Origin: Bacillus pinisoli
GTDB taxonomy: Bacteria > Bacillota > Bacilli > Bacillales > SA4
Length of the DNA: 64,000 bases
Direction of reading: 5' to 3'
Assembly (NCBI RefSeq): GCF_023036475.1
Contig: NZ_JAJQKI010000004.1
Location: 354,632 to 418,631, forward strand
Shown: positions 18,528 through 27,983 of the stretch, piece after piece
How positions within the stretch are numbered: position 1 is the stretch's first letter
How the letters are laid out: each line of letters begins with the position of its first letter
Translations under genes and position numbers: made by a program
Notes under the pieces: generated by a model
What the model was told of the DNA's origin: nothing
Databases searched by the model: none
What the model saw: the letters and a program-made list of their open reading frames with translations, nothing else

Positions 18528-19724
18528 TTATGACCCCTTTTTTAATTCTTTTAAAAAGCTTTTTCCGAATTCCGGCATTGTTACTTGGAAATTTTCTGAT
18601 ATAGTCGCACCCACATCTGCAAATGTAGACCTTATACTTAGTTCTTCTGTTTGACTAAATGAAGGACTGTAGACTAATAACGGAACATACTCCCTTGTGT
18701 GATCTGTACCTTGATGTGTAGGGTCGTTACCATGATCTGCAGTAATAATGAGTAAATCGTCTTCGTTTAAGTTATTTAATACTTCTGGAAGTCGAGTGTC
18801 ATACTCTTCTAGTGCCTGACCGTACCCAGCAGGATCTCGTCGGTGACCATAAATGGCATCAAAATCAACAAGATTTAAAAAGCTTAAACCAGTAAATTCA
18901 GCCTTAGTCGTATTAACCAATTGATCCATCCCGTCCATATTCGATTTCGTTCGAATGGACTGTGTCACTCCCTCACCATCATATATATCAGAGATTTTCC
19001 CGATAGCAATCACATCTAGCTTTTGATCTGCTAATTCATTCATGACCGTTCTTCCAAAAGGCTTTAGGGCATAATCGTGACGGTTCGTTGTTCTTTTAAA
19101 GTCTCCAGGTTCACCAATAAACGGTCTTGCGATAATTCGTCCGACCATGTATTTTTCATCTAGTGTAATTTTTCTTGCAAATTCGCAAATTTTATATTGT
19201 TCCTCAATCGGAATAATTTCTTCATGAGCCGCTATTTGTAAAACGGAATCAGCTGAGGTATATACAATAAGTGCACCTGTATCCATATGTTCTTTACCAA
19301 GTTCATCTAATATTTCAGTTCCTGAAGCCGGTTTATTCCCTATTATTTTTCTACCTGTAAACTCTTCTAGCTGTTGGATAAGTTCAGATGGAAAGCCGTC
19401 TGGAAAAGTTTTGAATGGCGTTTCAATATGTAACCCCATAAGCTCCCAGTGACCAGTCATCGTATCCTTACCATTTGAAGCTTCTTGCATCTTCGTATAG
19501 TAGGCAAGAGGTTGCTCCGCCTTATCAATTCCCTTTATTTCTCGAATATTACTTAAGCCAAGCTTTGCCATATGTGGCATATGTAATCCGTTCATGTGCT
19601 CTGCAATATGACCTAAGGTATCAGAACCAACGTCATCATATTCCTTCGCATCTGGGGCTTCCCCAATCCCTACAGAATCCATCACAATTAAAAAAATACG
19701 TTTAAAAGGATATTTGGTTGACAA
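18528..19724 (-). CDS. deoB: Phosphopentomutase
   Basis: A metal-dependent alkaline-phosphatase-superfamily enzyme, 398 residues, that interconverts (deoxy)ribose 1- and 5-phosphate. Metal ligands are seen in [33 protein letters not shown], and the phosphorylated Thr region [11 protein letters not shown]. The TTG at 19724 follows AAGGAGGGAAGG. It is the first gene of the nucleoside salvage operon and is called drm in B. subtilis. Confidence 0.96.
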   Translation of the reverse strand: MSTKYPFKRIFLIVMDSVGIGEAPDAKEYDDVGSDTLGHIAEHMNGLHMPHMAKLGLSNIREIKGIDKAEQPLAYYTKMQEASNGKDTMTGHWELMGLHIETPFKTFPDGFPSELIQQLEEFTGRKIIGNKPASGTEILDELGKEHMDTGALIVYTSADSVLQIAAHEEIIPIEEQYKICEFARKITLDEKYMVGRIIARPFIGEPGDFKRTTNRHDYALKPFGRTVMNELADQKLDVIAIGKISDIYDGEGVTQSIRTKSNMDGMDQLVNTTKAEFTGLSFLNLVDFDAIYGHRRDPAGYGQALEEYDTRLPEVLNNLNEDDLLIITADHGNDPTHQGTDHTREYVPLLVYSPSFSQTEELSIRSTFADVGATISENFQVTMPEFGKSFLKELKKGS

Positions 19725-19872
19725 ACCCTTCCCTCCTTAAATCAATCATTTATCTTTAATATACCACTAATTACTATACTTAATCGTCCACCTTTTTATT
19801 AATTGTCAGAGGTCAGACAACTTAAAGTATACCGTTAGTGCTCTTTGGCATCAATCTATAATTTTATGAAAC

Positions 19873-19909
19873 TATAAAAACCTAGAAAAGAAACAAACTC
19901 TTTTCTAGG
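19873..19909 (-). terminator. Terminator of xerD
   Basis: CCTAGAAAAGA and TCTTTTCTAGG pair, followed by TTTTTATAG. The xerD stop codon is inside the stem. Confidence 0.85.
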
Positions 19910-20795
19910 CTCTTGGATGAAATGTTTTATAAATATCTTTCATTCTAGCTTTTGTCACATGCGTATAAATCTGAGTGGTCGATATATCTGCATGCCCCAG
20001 CATCTCTTGAACAGCTCGTAAGTCTGCTCCATTTTCAAGTAAATGGGTAGCAAAAGAGTGTCTTAGTGTATGTGGGGTGAGCTCTTTTTTTATATTCGCA
20101 TCTTTAGTCAATTTCTTAAGTATTTTCCAAAATCCTTGTCGAGACATTCGATTACCATGATGATTTAAAAACAGGGCATCTGTCGTCTTTTTACCAACTA
20201 ACTCTTTTCTCCCTGTATTTATATAGAGTTCAAGTGCTTCTGTAGCAGCTCGTCCAATCGGGATAATTCGCTCTTTATTTCCTTTACCGATGCACCTTAA
20301 AAAGCCCATCGTTAAATGAATATCTCCCAAATCCAACCCCATTAATTCTGAGACTCGGATCCCCGTAGCATATAGTACTTCAAGCATTGCTTTATCTCTT
20401 AAACCAAAAGCTGTCTCACGTTTTGGTGATTCTAGTAAAATCTCAACCTCCGTCATGGATAGCACTTTTGGTAGCGCTCGTTCCGGCTGTGGGGTGTCAA
20501 TATGAACAGTAGGGTCATGAGATACAGCTTTATCTCTTAATAAGAATTGATGAAAAGACCGAATGGATGCGATGTGCCTAGCTAGAGTTCTAGAAGACAA
20601 CCCCATCTCCTTCATCTGTTTCAAAAAGCCCAAAATATGAGTTCTTGTGACAGTCTCTAGACTGCCAAGTTTCTCTTTCTCTATTAAATAATGCAAGTAC
20701 TTCTTCAAGTCACGCTCATAGGATTGTATAGTGTTCGTTGCCAATCCACGCTCTACCGTTAAATAATGTAGGAAATCCTGTAATTGATCATTCAA
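19905..20795 (-). CDS. xerD: Site-specific tyrosine recombinase XerD
   Basis: It resolves chromosome dimers at dif together with its XerC-type partner. The 296-residue product has a SAM-like N-terminal domain and all catalytic residues: Arg147 (ATGIRVSE), Lys171 (GKGNKER), His242 and Arg245 ([11 protein letters not shown]), His268 (LGHAD) and Tyr277 (STTQIYTHV). The TTG start is supported by GGGGAG. It lies between yqzK and drm, as ripX does in B. subtilis. Confidence 0.96.
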   Translation of the reverse strand: MNDQLQDFLHYLTVERGLATNTIQSYERDLKKYLHYLIEKEKLGSLETVTRTHILGFLKQMKEMGLSSRTLARHIASIRSFHQFLLRDKAVSHDPTVHIDTPQPERALPKVLSMTEVEILLESPKRETAFGLRDKAMLEVLYATGIRVSELMGLDLGDIHLTMGFLRCIGKGNKERIIPIGRAATEALELYINTGRKELVGKKTTDALFLNHHGNRMSRQGFWKILKKLTKDANIKKELTPHTLRHSFATHLLENGADLRAVQEMLGHADISTTQIYTHVTKARMKDIYKTFHPRA

Positions 20796-20801
20796 CTTCT
20801 T

Positions 20802-21029
20802 CTACTCCCCGAAGTGATAAAATAGCCATAATCGATCAACTAAACTTTTATTAGAATCTGAAACCATGGCTGTCACTTTAATGGCGGATCCTTCAGGTTC
20901 ATCATATCGATGGTAACTCTGATATTCTTCATTAATCCACATAAGTCCATAATAAAATAAAATCGTACAGCCAGTAAATAAAATAAAAACCTTCATTGTA
21001 TTTAAAGCCAATTTAAGCCATCCAGTCAT
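20802..21029 (-). CDS. yqzK: YqzK-like membrane protein (DUF4227)
   Basis: The product has 75 residues, with one N-terminal membrane segment (VFILFTGCTILFYYGLMWI) and a C-terminal segment ending VDRLWLFYHFGE. The ATG at 21029 follows TAGGGGGAAAACTC; a longer reading lacks a binding site. It sits between fur and xerD as in B. subtilis and ends 6 nt before xerD, so the two are probably co-translated. Function is unknown. Confidence 0.85.
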   Translation of the reverse strand: MTGWLKLALNTMKVFILFTGCTILFYYGLMWINEEYQSYHRYDEPEGSAIKVTAMVSDSNKSLVDRLWLFYHFGE

Positions 21030-21120
21030 GAGTTTTCCCCCTAAGACACTATTCCTATTCGAAAAATACATTCTTCATTAGAAGGTATATGCCAGATGGG
21101 ACAATCTTTATACGTTAAAA

Positions 21121-21150
21121 AGAAAAAAACCCTTCATATTTTGAAAGGTT
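21121..21150 (-). terminator. Terminator of fur
   Basis: AACCTTTCA / TGAAGGGTT is followed by TTTTTTC on the minus strand, overlapping the fur stop. Confidence 0.8.
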
Positions 21151-21610
21151 ATTCCTCTACGGGTTCTTCTTCTTTACCGTTGCATCGATGACAGATCCCG
21201 TGGAATGTCAATCGATGATCTTTAATTTTAAAGTTCCAATCACGCTCTACAATTTCTTCAACGTCTCCAAGAAGATCCTCTTGAATTTCATCAACGGCTC
21301 CACACTCTATACACACAAGATGGTGATGAAAGTGTGCTGCTCCTTCTTGTCTGAGATCATATCTAGAAACTCCATCTCCAAAATTAATTTTATCTACAAC
21401 CTTTAACTCTGTTAAAAGCTCTAAAGTACGATACACAGTTGCTAATCCAATTTCAGGAGATTTTTCCTTAACGAGGAGGTAGACATCTTCAGCACTCAAA
21501 TGGTCTTCCTCATGTTCAAGAAGCACTCTAACTGTGGCCTCTCGTTGAGGAGTAAGTTTATAACTTGAAGAGTGTAGATGCTTCTTTATACGATCAATGC
21601 GATTTTCCAT
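21149..21610 (-). CDS. fur: Ferric uptake regulator Fur
   Basis: A 153-residue iron-dependent repressor almost identical to B. subtilis Fur (MENRIDRIKKHLHSSSYKL). It has a winged helix (GLATVYRTLELL recognition helix), the metal site HFHHHLVC and structural zinc cysteines in CIECG and CHRCN. The C-terminus carries an acidic tail. An AT-rich Fur-box-like sequence upstream suggests autoregulation. Confidence 0.97.
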   Translation of the reverse strand: MENRIDRIKKHLHSSSYKLTPQREATVRVLLEHEEDHLSAEDVYLLVKEKSPEIGLATVYRTLELLTELKVVDKINFGDGVSRYDLRQEGAAHFHHHLVCIECGAVDEIQEDLLGDVEEIVERDWNFKIKDHRLTFHGICHRCNGKEEEPVEE

Positions 21611-21671
21611 GTAATTTTCCCTCCCTCGCCATTCACTATCTAATTATAGCAAAAGTAAGGGAACTGTCAAA

Positions 21672-21690
21672 ATAAAATCATTATCATATA
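21672..21690 (-). promoter_or_regulatory. Possible Fur box upstream of fur
   Basis: The minus strand reads TATGATAATGATTTTATT, in which one GATAATGAT half fits the Fur consensus and the other is degraded. It lies about 65 nt ahead of fur. Confidence 0.4.
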
Positions 21691-21720
21691 ATATAAATAA
21701 ATATTGTTAATTAATAATTA

Positions 21721-22365
21721 TTATTTATTAATAATATTTACAACTTGCTTCATGAGTAACGGTGAACTGTATGCTTCAAATGCTGATGCGAGAGCAACAA
21801 GACAACAAATTATAACTGCAACACCAGTGTAACGGGTAAAAATCTGCATAAACGGTAAACTGCCTCTTTTTGAAATGATCTGTCCAATTAATCGTAGTGA
21901 GAATGAAACAGCTATCGTTCCTATTATGATAAAGGCTGGGATAATAATTAGGTTTTGAGGAAGCACTGAAACGAATGATAGTAAAAATCCCTTAAACCCT
22001 AGTTGATTGACTAAAAAACCAACTGTAAATCCAACAACAATTCCTTTTAAAAATAGCAATATTAATATGATTGGTAAACCGATTATTGAGATTCCTAATA
22101 TCCACATTAACCCGATGTATTTAATATGATGTGAATAACTCTGGAGAAAGAGATCATGTGCATTTGCAAATTCACCTTGTACAACCTGTCCAAAAAAACG
22201 GCTGAGATACATATATAGATCTGTTTTCTGAGTTACACTTAAACTGTTAACAACGATGGCGCCAAATACAATCCCCATCATAAATAATATCGTAATAAAA
22301 AGATAAATAGATGAATGTTCTTTTATATGAATAGATATCGTATGTTTCCATGATTGGTTCTTCAT
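21721..22365 (-). CDS. spoIIM: Stage II sporulation protein M
   Basis: A 214-residue multi-pass membrane protein, part of the SpoIID-SpoIIM-SpoIIP machine that thins septal peptidoglycan for engulfment. It has about five hydrophobic segments (YLFITILFMMGIVFGAIVV, IILILLFLKGIVVGFTVGF). The context between fur and yqxK matches B. subtilis. A sigma-E-type promoter lies ahead. Confidence 0.94.
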   Translation of the reverse strand: MKNQSWKHTISIHIKEHSSIYLFITILFMMGIVFGAIVVNSLSVTQKTDLYMYLSRFFGQVVQGEFANAHDLFLQSYSHHIKYIGLMWILGISIIGLPIILILLFLKGIVVGFTVGFLVNQLGFKGFLLSFVSVLPQNLIIIPAFIIIGTIAVSFSLRLIGQIISKRGSLPFMQIFTRYTGVAVIICCLVALASAFEAYSSPLLMKQVVNIINK

Positions 22366-22404
22366 CGTAATCCCCCTATTAAAAGTTCTAATGGTCCATA
22401 TTTG

Positions 22405-22433
22405 ATTTTATGAATCATTTTCAAATCTATGAC
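22405..22433 (-). promoter_or_regulatory. Sigma-E-type promoter of spoIIM
   Basis: The minus strand carries GTCATA (22428-22433), 15 nt, then CATAAAAT (22405-22412), a good sigma-E match 40 nt ahead of spoIIM. Sigma-E control of spoIIM is established. Confidence 0.65.
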
Positions 22434-22511
22434 AATTTACTAGAAGAAAAATATTCCAGATAACAAAGGGGTTATGGTATACTCCTAAAAATGATCTTGT
22501 GAGGTGTGATG

Positions 22512-23078
22512 ATGAAACCTATTTTACTAGACTTCCCTTCTGAATTTACCACTGAAAGACTTCTTATTAGAATGCCTTTACCCGGTGACGGAAAAGCGGT
22601 TCACCATGCAATTAAAAATTCTCGCAATGAACTAGAGCCTTGGCTACCTTTTGCAAGGAATGAACAAACGGAAGAACAACTAGAAGAAAACATACGCGAA
22701 GCTCATGCGAAGTTTCTGTTAAGAAAAGATTTGCGTTTCCATGTTTACCACAGAGAAACTGGGGAGTTTATCGCTTCGACCGGGTTACACCGCATCAATT
22801 GGGATGTACCTAAATTCGAGATTGGTTATTGGATTGATAGTCGTTACAGCGGAAAAGGCTATGTAACAGAAACTGTAGAGGGGCTTACTCAATTCGCTTT
22901 TGAAAAACTAGGCGCGCGTCGAGTGGAAATTAGGATGGATACTCGAAATATTAAAAGTAAGGCTGTACCCGAAAGGCTTGGGTTCACATTAGAAGGTATA
23001 TTACGTCAGGATGATCTGGCTGTAGACGGATCTGGCGTTCGAGACACTTACGTGTATTCTAAGATACGATTAACTTGA
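22512..23078 (+). CDS. GNAT N-acetyltransferase (RimJ/RimL type)
   Basis: A 188-residue acetyl-CoA-dependent transferase similar to ribosomal-protein acetyltransferases. It starts with a TERLLIRMP strand, has FEIGYWIDSRYSGKGYVTE (acetyl-CoA loop) and RMDTRNIKSKAVPERLGF. GAGGTG at 22501-22506 best fits the ATG at 22512, although two earlier in-frame starts exist. It is divergent from spoIIM and absent from the B. subtilis order, so it is probably an insertion. Confidence 0.88.
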   Translation: MKPILLDFPSEFTTERLLIRMPLPGDGKAVHHAIKNSRNELEPWLPFARNEQTEEQLEENIREAHAKFLLRKDLRFHVYHRETGEFIASTGLHRINWDVPKFEIGYWIDSRYSGKGYVTETVEGLTQFAFEKLGARRVEIRMDTRNIKSKAVPERLGFTLEGILRQDDLAVDGSGVRDTYVYSKIRLT

Positions 23079-23098
23079 ATGAAAGATTGTTCAAGTAG

Positions 23099-23130
23099 AT
23101 AAACCCAAACTCACTAGTTTGGGTTTATTT
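23099..23130. terminator. Bidirectional terminator between convergent genes
   Basis: TAAACCCAAAC and GTTTGGGTTTA pair with a 6-nt loop between the acetyltransferase and hydrolase genes. Confidence 0.8.
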
Positions 23131-23141
23131 CTCTTATAAGT

Positions 23142-24110
23142 TTAACGTGAGACCGAACTGTTCAAGAATTCCTTTAAGCGAATTTGATACTCTTCTTCAG
23201 CAACGGTATATGCCTCTGTATGACCGGCACCTTCGACAATCCAAAGTTCCTTCTTATCTGTAACCGCTCCATCATATAACTCATACGCCATGCTTGTTGG
23301 AACCAATTGATCGATATCACCATGAATGATAAAAAGCGGTAATCTATTCTTCTTTACACTCTCTAATGCTGAAGCCTCTTCAAATGAATACCCTGCTCTT
23401 ATTTTTGTTACAAGACTGGTGACTTCCATAATTGGAAAAGGAGGAAGATGATATAAATAGCGTAATTGATGAGATAACTCATCCATCACAGAGGTGTAGC
23501 CGCTATCTGCAATAATTCCTTTTACCTGCTCAGGAAGCGTTTCACCGCTTGTCATTAAGACGGTAGCAGCACCCATTGAGAATCCATGAAGAAAAATTTG
23601 ATTCTCATTCTCTTGGTCTATTAGATAATTTACCCAACTTACATAATCCTTTCGATCATGCCAGCCATACCCAATATAATCTCCTTCACTATCTCCATGA
23701 CCTCTTGCATCTGGCTTTAATACATCAAAGCCCAGTTCGTAATAATACTTCGTTACTCCAGGCATTTGTTCACTGCTTCCTTTATATCCATGTGCGAGGA
23801 TTACCGCTTTTCCATTTGAATGTTCATTTTTTAAGAAACGTCCCTTTAATCGCAAACCATCATACGTTGTTATTTCAACTATTTCAAAGTCTTGATTGTT
23901 GGTCCACTCCATGACTTCAAGAAGCTTTGCTTGTTTTTCGTCCGTTTCCATCAAACTTGCGGCAGTCACACTTTCTCCTCCACCATGAAGTGCTGGCCCT
24001 TCCTTACTACGATTTATTGCAATATGATAAAAATAGTTACCAGCGATTATGAGTAACACTGTCATTACTACAAGAGTCACCGCACTTACTTTAATGATTT
24101 TATTTCGCAA
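23142..24110 (-). CDS. Membrane-anchored alpha/beta hydrolase
   Basis: 322 residues with an N-terminal anchor (VTLVVMTVLLIIAGNYFYH) and a serine hydrolase domain: oxyanion HGYKGS, nucleophile GFSMGA, Asp in IHGDIDQLV and His in GAGHTEAY. Architecture is similar to YqkD, whose own orthologue is at 39396, so this is a second, more distant member. The TTG at 24110 is preceded by AAGGG. Substrate is unknown. Confidence 0.85.
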   Translation of the reverse strand: MRNKIIKVSAVTLVVMTVLLIIAGNYFYHIAINRSKEGPALHGGGESVTAASLMETDEKQAKLLEVMEWTNNQDFEIVEITTYDGLRLKGRFLKNEHSNGKAVILAHGYKGSSEQMPGVTKYYYELGFDVLKPDARGHGDSEGDYIGYGWHDRKDYVSWVNYLIDQENENQIFLHGFSMGAATVLMTSGETLPEQVKGIIADSGYTSVMDELSHQLRYLYHLPPFPIMEVTSLVTKIRAGYSFEEASALESVKKNRLPLFIIHGDIDQLVPTSMAYELYDGAVTDKKELWIVEGAGHTEAYTVAEEEYQIRLKEFLNSSVSR

Positions 24111-24251
24111 GACCCTTCATTCCCCTTTACTCTATATATATAAATAATAGTTTACCAGAAAACCATCCCTATCACGGAAAAACCTTCTAATCTTTTATTT
24201 CTATTTATATCCAATGAACAAACCAATACGCCCTAGCAAAGCGGATTTTCC

Positions 24252-24291
24252 AAAAAGAAAAAAGCCCAAATCCCCCTAAAGATTTGAGCCT
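24252..24291 (-). terminator. Terminator of yqxK
   Basis: GGCTCAAATC and GATTTGGGCT form a stem with TTTTTTC on the minus strand. Confidence 0.8.
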
Positions 24292-24298
24292 TTGATTC

Positions 24299-25462
24299 TT
24301 ATTGTTCTACCTTACCATAACGTCCACCGCCACCGGACTGCAAGAGTAGTGTTCCTTTTCTTGCCTTAATAATGAATTCAGCAACGGCTGAAGGAACAAT
24401 TTCATGTAATGCAGCTTCTGGAGCCTCGTGTATAATTGCCATCTCTGTTTTAAAATAGTTTCTTAATTTTTCTAATGTTTTCGGACCTAATCCCGGAATA
24501 AACTCTAGTGGGACTTGATGGATGTATGGTGGTCGATTTTTATACGTACCTTCAAATGATTTTAATTCTACTAATCGATCGTAGACCCCTTTTACTATCT
24601 TGGAGCTTCCGCAAGATGGGCAAGGCTCCTCTGACCTTTCAAGTAAGGTTAAGCACTGATCACAAGTTGTCCGATGATATTTACCAAGCTTAGGATCTAA
24701 CCCATAGTTGGCTACAATTTCTCTTCCATCCTTACGATGAAGAGCTTTTCTTAACTCCTCAAAGGTAGGCTGTACCATTCGAATAATTTGGTGTTCACGT
24801 CCAATTTTTGGAAGCGAGTGCGCATCTGAATTCGTTACGTAACTATAAGAATGAAGTTCCTCGATTTGGTCTGCCATCATTGTGTCAGAGCTTAAGCCTA
24901 ATTCAACAGCATCAATTAATTCAGGATTAAATACTTCCTTAAGAGTCGAGTGAACGCCCTTACCATAAAGACTTTTATATGGGGTAAAAATATGGGCCGG
25001 AATAAACAGCCCATCTAATTGACGAACCTTCGTCTGAAGTTCCACCGCTTGTACGTACATTCGTTGAGAGCTCAGGGTAATGTTTTTCATACGCTGGCTC
25101 ATCCAAGCTGAAAATTCTTTCATCTTAGCTATAGTTGGTATAAACGCGAGTACATGGATGGGTCCCTTACAGTTTTCATCATAGATTTCAATCTCTGTCC
25201 CTAGAATAAGTGTCACATGTTGAAAACGCAAGCCACCTTCTTCTAGTTCTACCACTTCACCTTTTTGAATAAATGTTTCGAGTTCATGGAGAACTTCAGG
25301 TACATGACAATCTATAACCCCAATCATATCCAAGCCTTTTCTTTCAGTTGATTCTATTAAGATATTTTCAATTGTTAAAGAACGGGCTCCCGTAATCTTT
25401 ACCGGTTTACCCGTAGCTGTCCCACCAATGTGAATATGTAAATCTACATAATACTCTTCCAT
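24299..25462 (-). CDS. yqxK: YqxK, endonuclease Q-type PHP-domain nuclease
   Basis: 387 residues: an N-terminal PHP metal domain (DLHIHIGG, IDCHVPEV, NSDAHSLPKIG), a zinc finger (CDQC ... CPSCG near residues 262-286) and a helix-hairpin-helix motif (FIPGLGPKTLEKLRNYF). This is the layout of EndoQ, which nicks DNA 5' of deaminated bases. It is the last gene of an operon with nudF; the nudF stop touches its start (TAAATG). Confidence 0.88.
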   Translation of the reverse strand: MEEYYVDLHIHIGGTATGKPVKITGARSLTIENILIESTERKGLDMIGVIDCHVPEVLHELETFIQKGEVVELEEGGLRFQHVTLILGTEIEIYDENCKGPIHVLAFIPTIAKMKEFSAWMSQRMKNITLSSQRMYVQAVELQTKVRQLDGLFIPAHIFTPYKSLYGKGVHSTLKEVFNPELIDAVELGLSSDTMMADQIEELHSYSYVTNSDAHSLPKIGREHQIIRMVQPTFEELRKALHRKDGREIVANYGLDPKLGKYHRTTCDQCLTLLERSEEPCPSCGSSKIVKGVYDRLVELKSFEGTYKNRPPYIHQVPLEFIPGLGPKTLEKLRNYFKTEMAIIHEAPEAALHEIVPSAVAEFIIKARKGTLLLQSGGGGRYGKVEQ

Positions 25463-26017
25463 TTATTTACGTTCCATCGCCTTTTTTAGTTCTAAATATT
25501 GTACGGCATAAGCTGTTTTTGCGTCATATATTTTTTTCTCTTCAATATATTGTCTTGCTTCTTCTAAAGTTAATGCTATAACCTCAACAAATTCATCTTC
25601 ATCTAATTCTAGCTTATTTCCCTTTTCTGAGAGACCTTCAGCTACATATAGGTGTACAATCTCGTCAGCAAAACCAGGAGAAGTATAAAAGGAGATGAGA
25701 TGCGTTAAATTCTTACATGTAAAGCCAGTCTCCTCTTCTAACTCTCTTCTTGCTGTCAACTCTGGCTGTTCGCCTTTTTCAAGCTTCCCTGCAGGAATTT
25801 CTATTAACTCTCTTTCTAGCGCTTTACGAAATTGTCTAACCATAATAATTTTTCCATCTTCCGTTATAGGAATAACGGCAACAGCACCAGGATGCTTAAT
25901 TATTTCTCTCGTACTCTGTTTACCATTTGGTAAAAGTACCTCTTCAAATACTAGATCTATTACTCTTCCTTCAAACAAGGTTTTGGATGAAAGAGTCTTT
26001 TCTTCAAAGGATTCCAT
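25463..26017 (-). CDS. nudF: ADP-ribose pyrophosphatase
   Basis: A 184-residue Nudix hydrolase that splits ADP-ribose to AMP and ribose 5-phosphate. The Nudix box runs from GKLEKGEQ to RRELEEETGF with all catalytic Glu residues. The helical tail and the position beside yqxK and mciZ match B. subtilis nudF. Confidence 0.95.
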   Translation of the reverse strand: MESFEEKTLSSKTLFEGRVIDLVFEEVLLPNGKQSTREIIKHPGAVAVIPITEDGKIIMVRQFRKALERELIEIPAGKLEKGEQPELTARRELEEETGFTCKNLTHLISFYTSPGFADEIVHLYVAEGLSEKGNKLELDEDEFVEVIALTLEEARQYIEEKKIYDAKTAYAVQYLELKKAMERK

Positions 26018-26053
26018 TTGATTCTCTCCTCGTTCTAACTAATTTTTATCCTT

Positions 26054-26090
26054 CATACATTTTAACATAACGAAATGGGGGAATTAAAAA
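26054..26090 (+). promoter_or_regulatory. Possible sigma-E -10 and ribosome binding site of mciZ
   Basis: CATACATT at 26054-26061 matches the sigma-E -10 box, and GGGGGAATT lies 10 nt ahead of the ATG. The -35 is poor. In B. subtilis mciZ is made in the mother cell under sigma-E. Confidence 0.4.
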
Positions 26091-26263
26091 TGAAAATTCA
26101 TATACACAAACAAGGTATATACATGGCAGGTAAAGCCTGGGAAATCCAGCAAAAACTGAAAGAGTATAGTCAATCCTATGAAACCGTCTCTGAATGGATA
26201 CATGATGAGAAGAAAAATCCGAGGAAACATAATGTCATTCTCTTTCCGTTACAGAATAGGTAG
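26090..26263 (+). CDS. mciZ: Mother cell inhibitor of FtsZ, MciZ
   Basis: 57 residues. The segment GKAWEIQQKLKEYSQSYETV matches the B. subtilis FtsZ-capping peptide (GKAWEI and KLKEY conserved), which stops Z-ring formation during sporulation. B. subtilis MciZ has 40 residues; here a basic tail, DEKKNPRKHNVILFPLQNR, extends it. The ATG at 26090 follows GGGGGAATTAAAA. Located between nudF and yqkF, as in B. subtilis. Confidence 0.88.
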   Translation: MKIHIHKQGIYMAGKAWEIQQKLKEYSQSYETVSEWIHDEKKNPRKHNVILFPLQNR

Positions 26264-26403
26264 ATTATAGGTCATGTCATCTAGCAAGGCTTCTTATCAC
26301 TAAATTTTCTTCAAGGATTAACACCTACTTGAAAACCCTCCTGTTTCCCCACTATTCGTCTTTTGCTAAAATATAGGAAGAATTAAACTTAGGAGGGCAA
26401 ACA

Positions 26404-27312
26404 TTGAAAAAACGTTATGTTGGCACATCTGACCTATTGGTTAGTGAGGTTGGATTAGGTTGTATGTCTTTAGGAACGGATGTTGAGAAAGCAAAATCTA
26501 TTATTGATGAAGCCCTTGAGCTTGGGGTTAATTATCTAGACACGGCTGATCTATATGACCGTGGATTGAACGAGGAAATTGTAGGAAGGGCTATTAAACA
26601 TACGAGAAGTAATGTGATCTTAGCTACGAAGGTTGGTAATCGTTGGATGGACGGGGAAGAACGCTGGAGTTGGGATCCTAGTAAAAAATATATAAAAGAA
26701 GCGGTTAAGAAAAGCCTAAATCGACTTCAAACAGATTACATTGACCTCTATCAGCTTCATGGGGGGACAATGGAGGATCCAATTGATGAAACGATAGAAG
26801 CGTTTGAGGAGTTAAAAGCTGAAGGGATCATTCGCTATTATGGAATCTCTTCAATTCGACCAAATGTTATAAAAGAGTATGTAGCTAAATCATCCATTGT
26901 GAGTGTCATGATGCAATATAGTATCTTGGATAGACGACCTGAAGAAGAAATTCTGGACTACCTGGCTGAGCATTCAGTTAGTGTAATGGCTAGAGGCCCA
27001 CTTGCAAAAGGTGTATTGACTGATTCTTGGGCTTCAAAAACGCCTGAGAATGGATATCTTCAATTTACAGAAGGTGATCTTACAAAGAGCATAACTACTT
27101 TAAAAGACGCATTACCTGAACGATCTTTTCAAGAGTATGCTCTGCATTATTGTCTAGACCACAAAGCAGTAGCTGCTGTTATTCCCGGAGCAAGCAGTAT
27201 AAGTCAGATTAGAGAGAATGTCAGAGCTGTAGAATCTCAAAGCATTACTAAACAAGAGATAGAGATCATTCAATCTAACTTTCCTGCCCAAGTATACCAA
27301 CAGCATAGGTGA
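26404..27312 (+). CDS. yqkF: Aldo/keto reductase YqkF
   Basis: 302-residue NADPH-dependent oxidoreductase of TIM-barrel fold. The catalytic tetrad is visible: Asp and Tyr in DTADLYDRG, Lys in LATKVGN, His in YQLHGG. The NADPH-binding end has IPGASSISQIRENV. The TTG at 26404 follows AGGAGGG. Physiological substrate unknown. Confidence 0.93.
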   Translation: MKKRYVGTSDLLVSEVGLGCMSLGTDVEKAKSIIDEALELGVNYLDTADLYDRGLNEEIVGRAIKHTRSNVILATKVGNRWMDGEERWSWDPSKKYIKEAVKKSLNRLQTDYIDLYQLHGGTMEDPIDETIEAFEELKAEGIIRYYGISSIRPNVIKEYVAKSSIVSVMMQYSILDRRPEEEILDYLAEHSVSVMARGPLAKGVLTDSWASKTPENGYLQFTEGDLTKSITTLKDALPERSFQEYALHYCLDHKAVAAVIPGASSISQIRENVRAVESQSITKQEIEIIQSNFPAQVYQQHR

Positions 27313-27428
27313 GTACAGAGAAAGTTAAGTTATGCTGGTAGAAATTGAATCACACTTTTAAGACTTACTTAACACTTTGAAAAAAACTGAATAACTATGA
27401 CTCCGGTGGCAGTGGACTACTTTATAGT

Positions 27429-27983
27429 CTAGGAATCTAAATAGTTGTCTATAAAATCCTGTGTAGATAGAACAGTAGCAAATTCTTGGTGTACGGTTGC
27501 AAGAGAATAATGATGTATCGTATCTGCGTCCACATAATGGCCTCTATGATCAGTTTGTTCAAAAGCAGCCGTTGCATCTGATAATAAAAAGGTTTTAAAG
27601 CCTAAATTTGCACTCATCCTCGTAGTCGTTGATACACAGTGGGGAGTCGTTAAACCCGTGATGACTACTTCCGTCATTTTTTTTATGTTTAGATAGTCTT
27701 CTAATGATGTCCCTATAAAAGCACTATTGACCTGTTTTGTGAATATCTTCTCGTTTTCCAGCGGTTTCACTATATTTTTTATTTGAGTTGATTCATTTTC
27801 AAAATAGAAGAGAGAATGAGGATTTTCAGAGATATGCTGGATATAGATAACCTCAGACCCTCTCTTTCTCCATTCCGATAATAAACGTTTAATATTGGTT
27901 TCGGCCTCAGGATTATTTCTCTTGCCCCATGTTGGGTCAAGAAAAACGTCCTGAACGTCAATAATTATTAGTGCTCTATTCAT
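27429..27983 (-). CDS. Isochorismatase-family cysteine hydrolase
   Basis: 184 residues with the Asp-Lys-Cys triad of the family: Asp in IIIDVQDVF, Lys in FTKQVNSAF, Cys in ITGLTTPHCVSTT. It could be a nicotinamidase-like or other amidase; the substrate is not clear. The ATG at 27983 overlaps the stop of an upstream zinc-finger ORF (TAATG) and is preceded by AAGGGGGAAGG. It is the first gene of the accessory block between yqkF and yqkE. Confidence 0.88.
   Translation of the reverse strand: MNRALIIIDVQDVFLDPTWGKRNNPEAETNIKRLLSEWRKRGSEVIYIQHISENPHSLFYFENESTQIKNIVKPLENEKIFTKQVNSAFIGTSLEDYLNIKKMTEVVITGLTTPHCVSTTTRMSANLGFKTFLLSDATAAFEQTDHRGHYVDADTIHHYSLATVHQEFATVLSTQDFIDNYLDS

Noticed and set aside
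23576..23914. 112-codon ORF antisense to the alpha/beta hydrolase gene
   Set aside because: His- and Leu-rich shadow of a conserved gene, no binding site.
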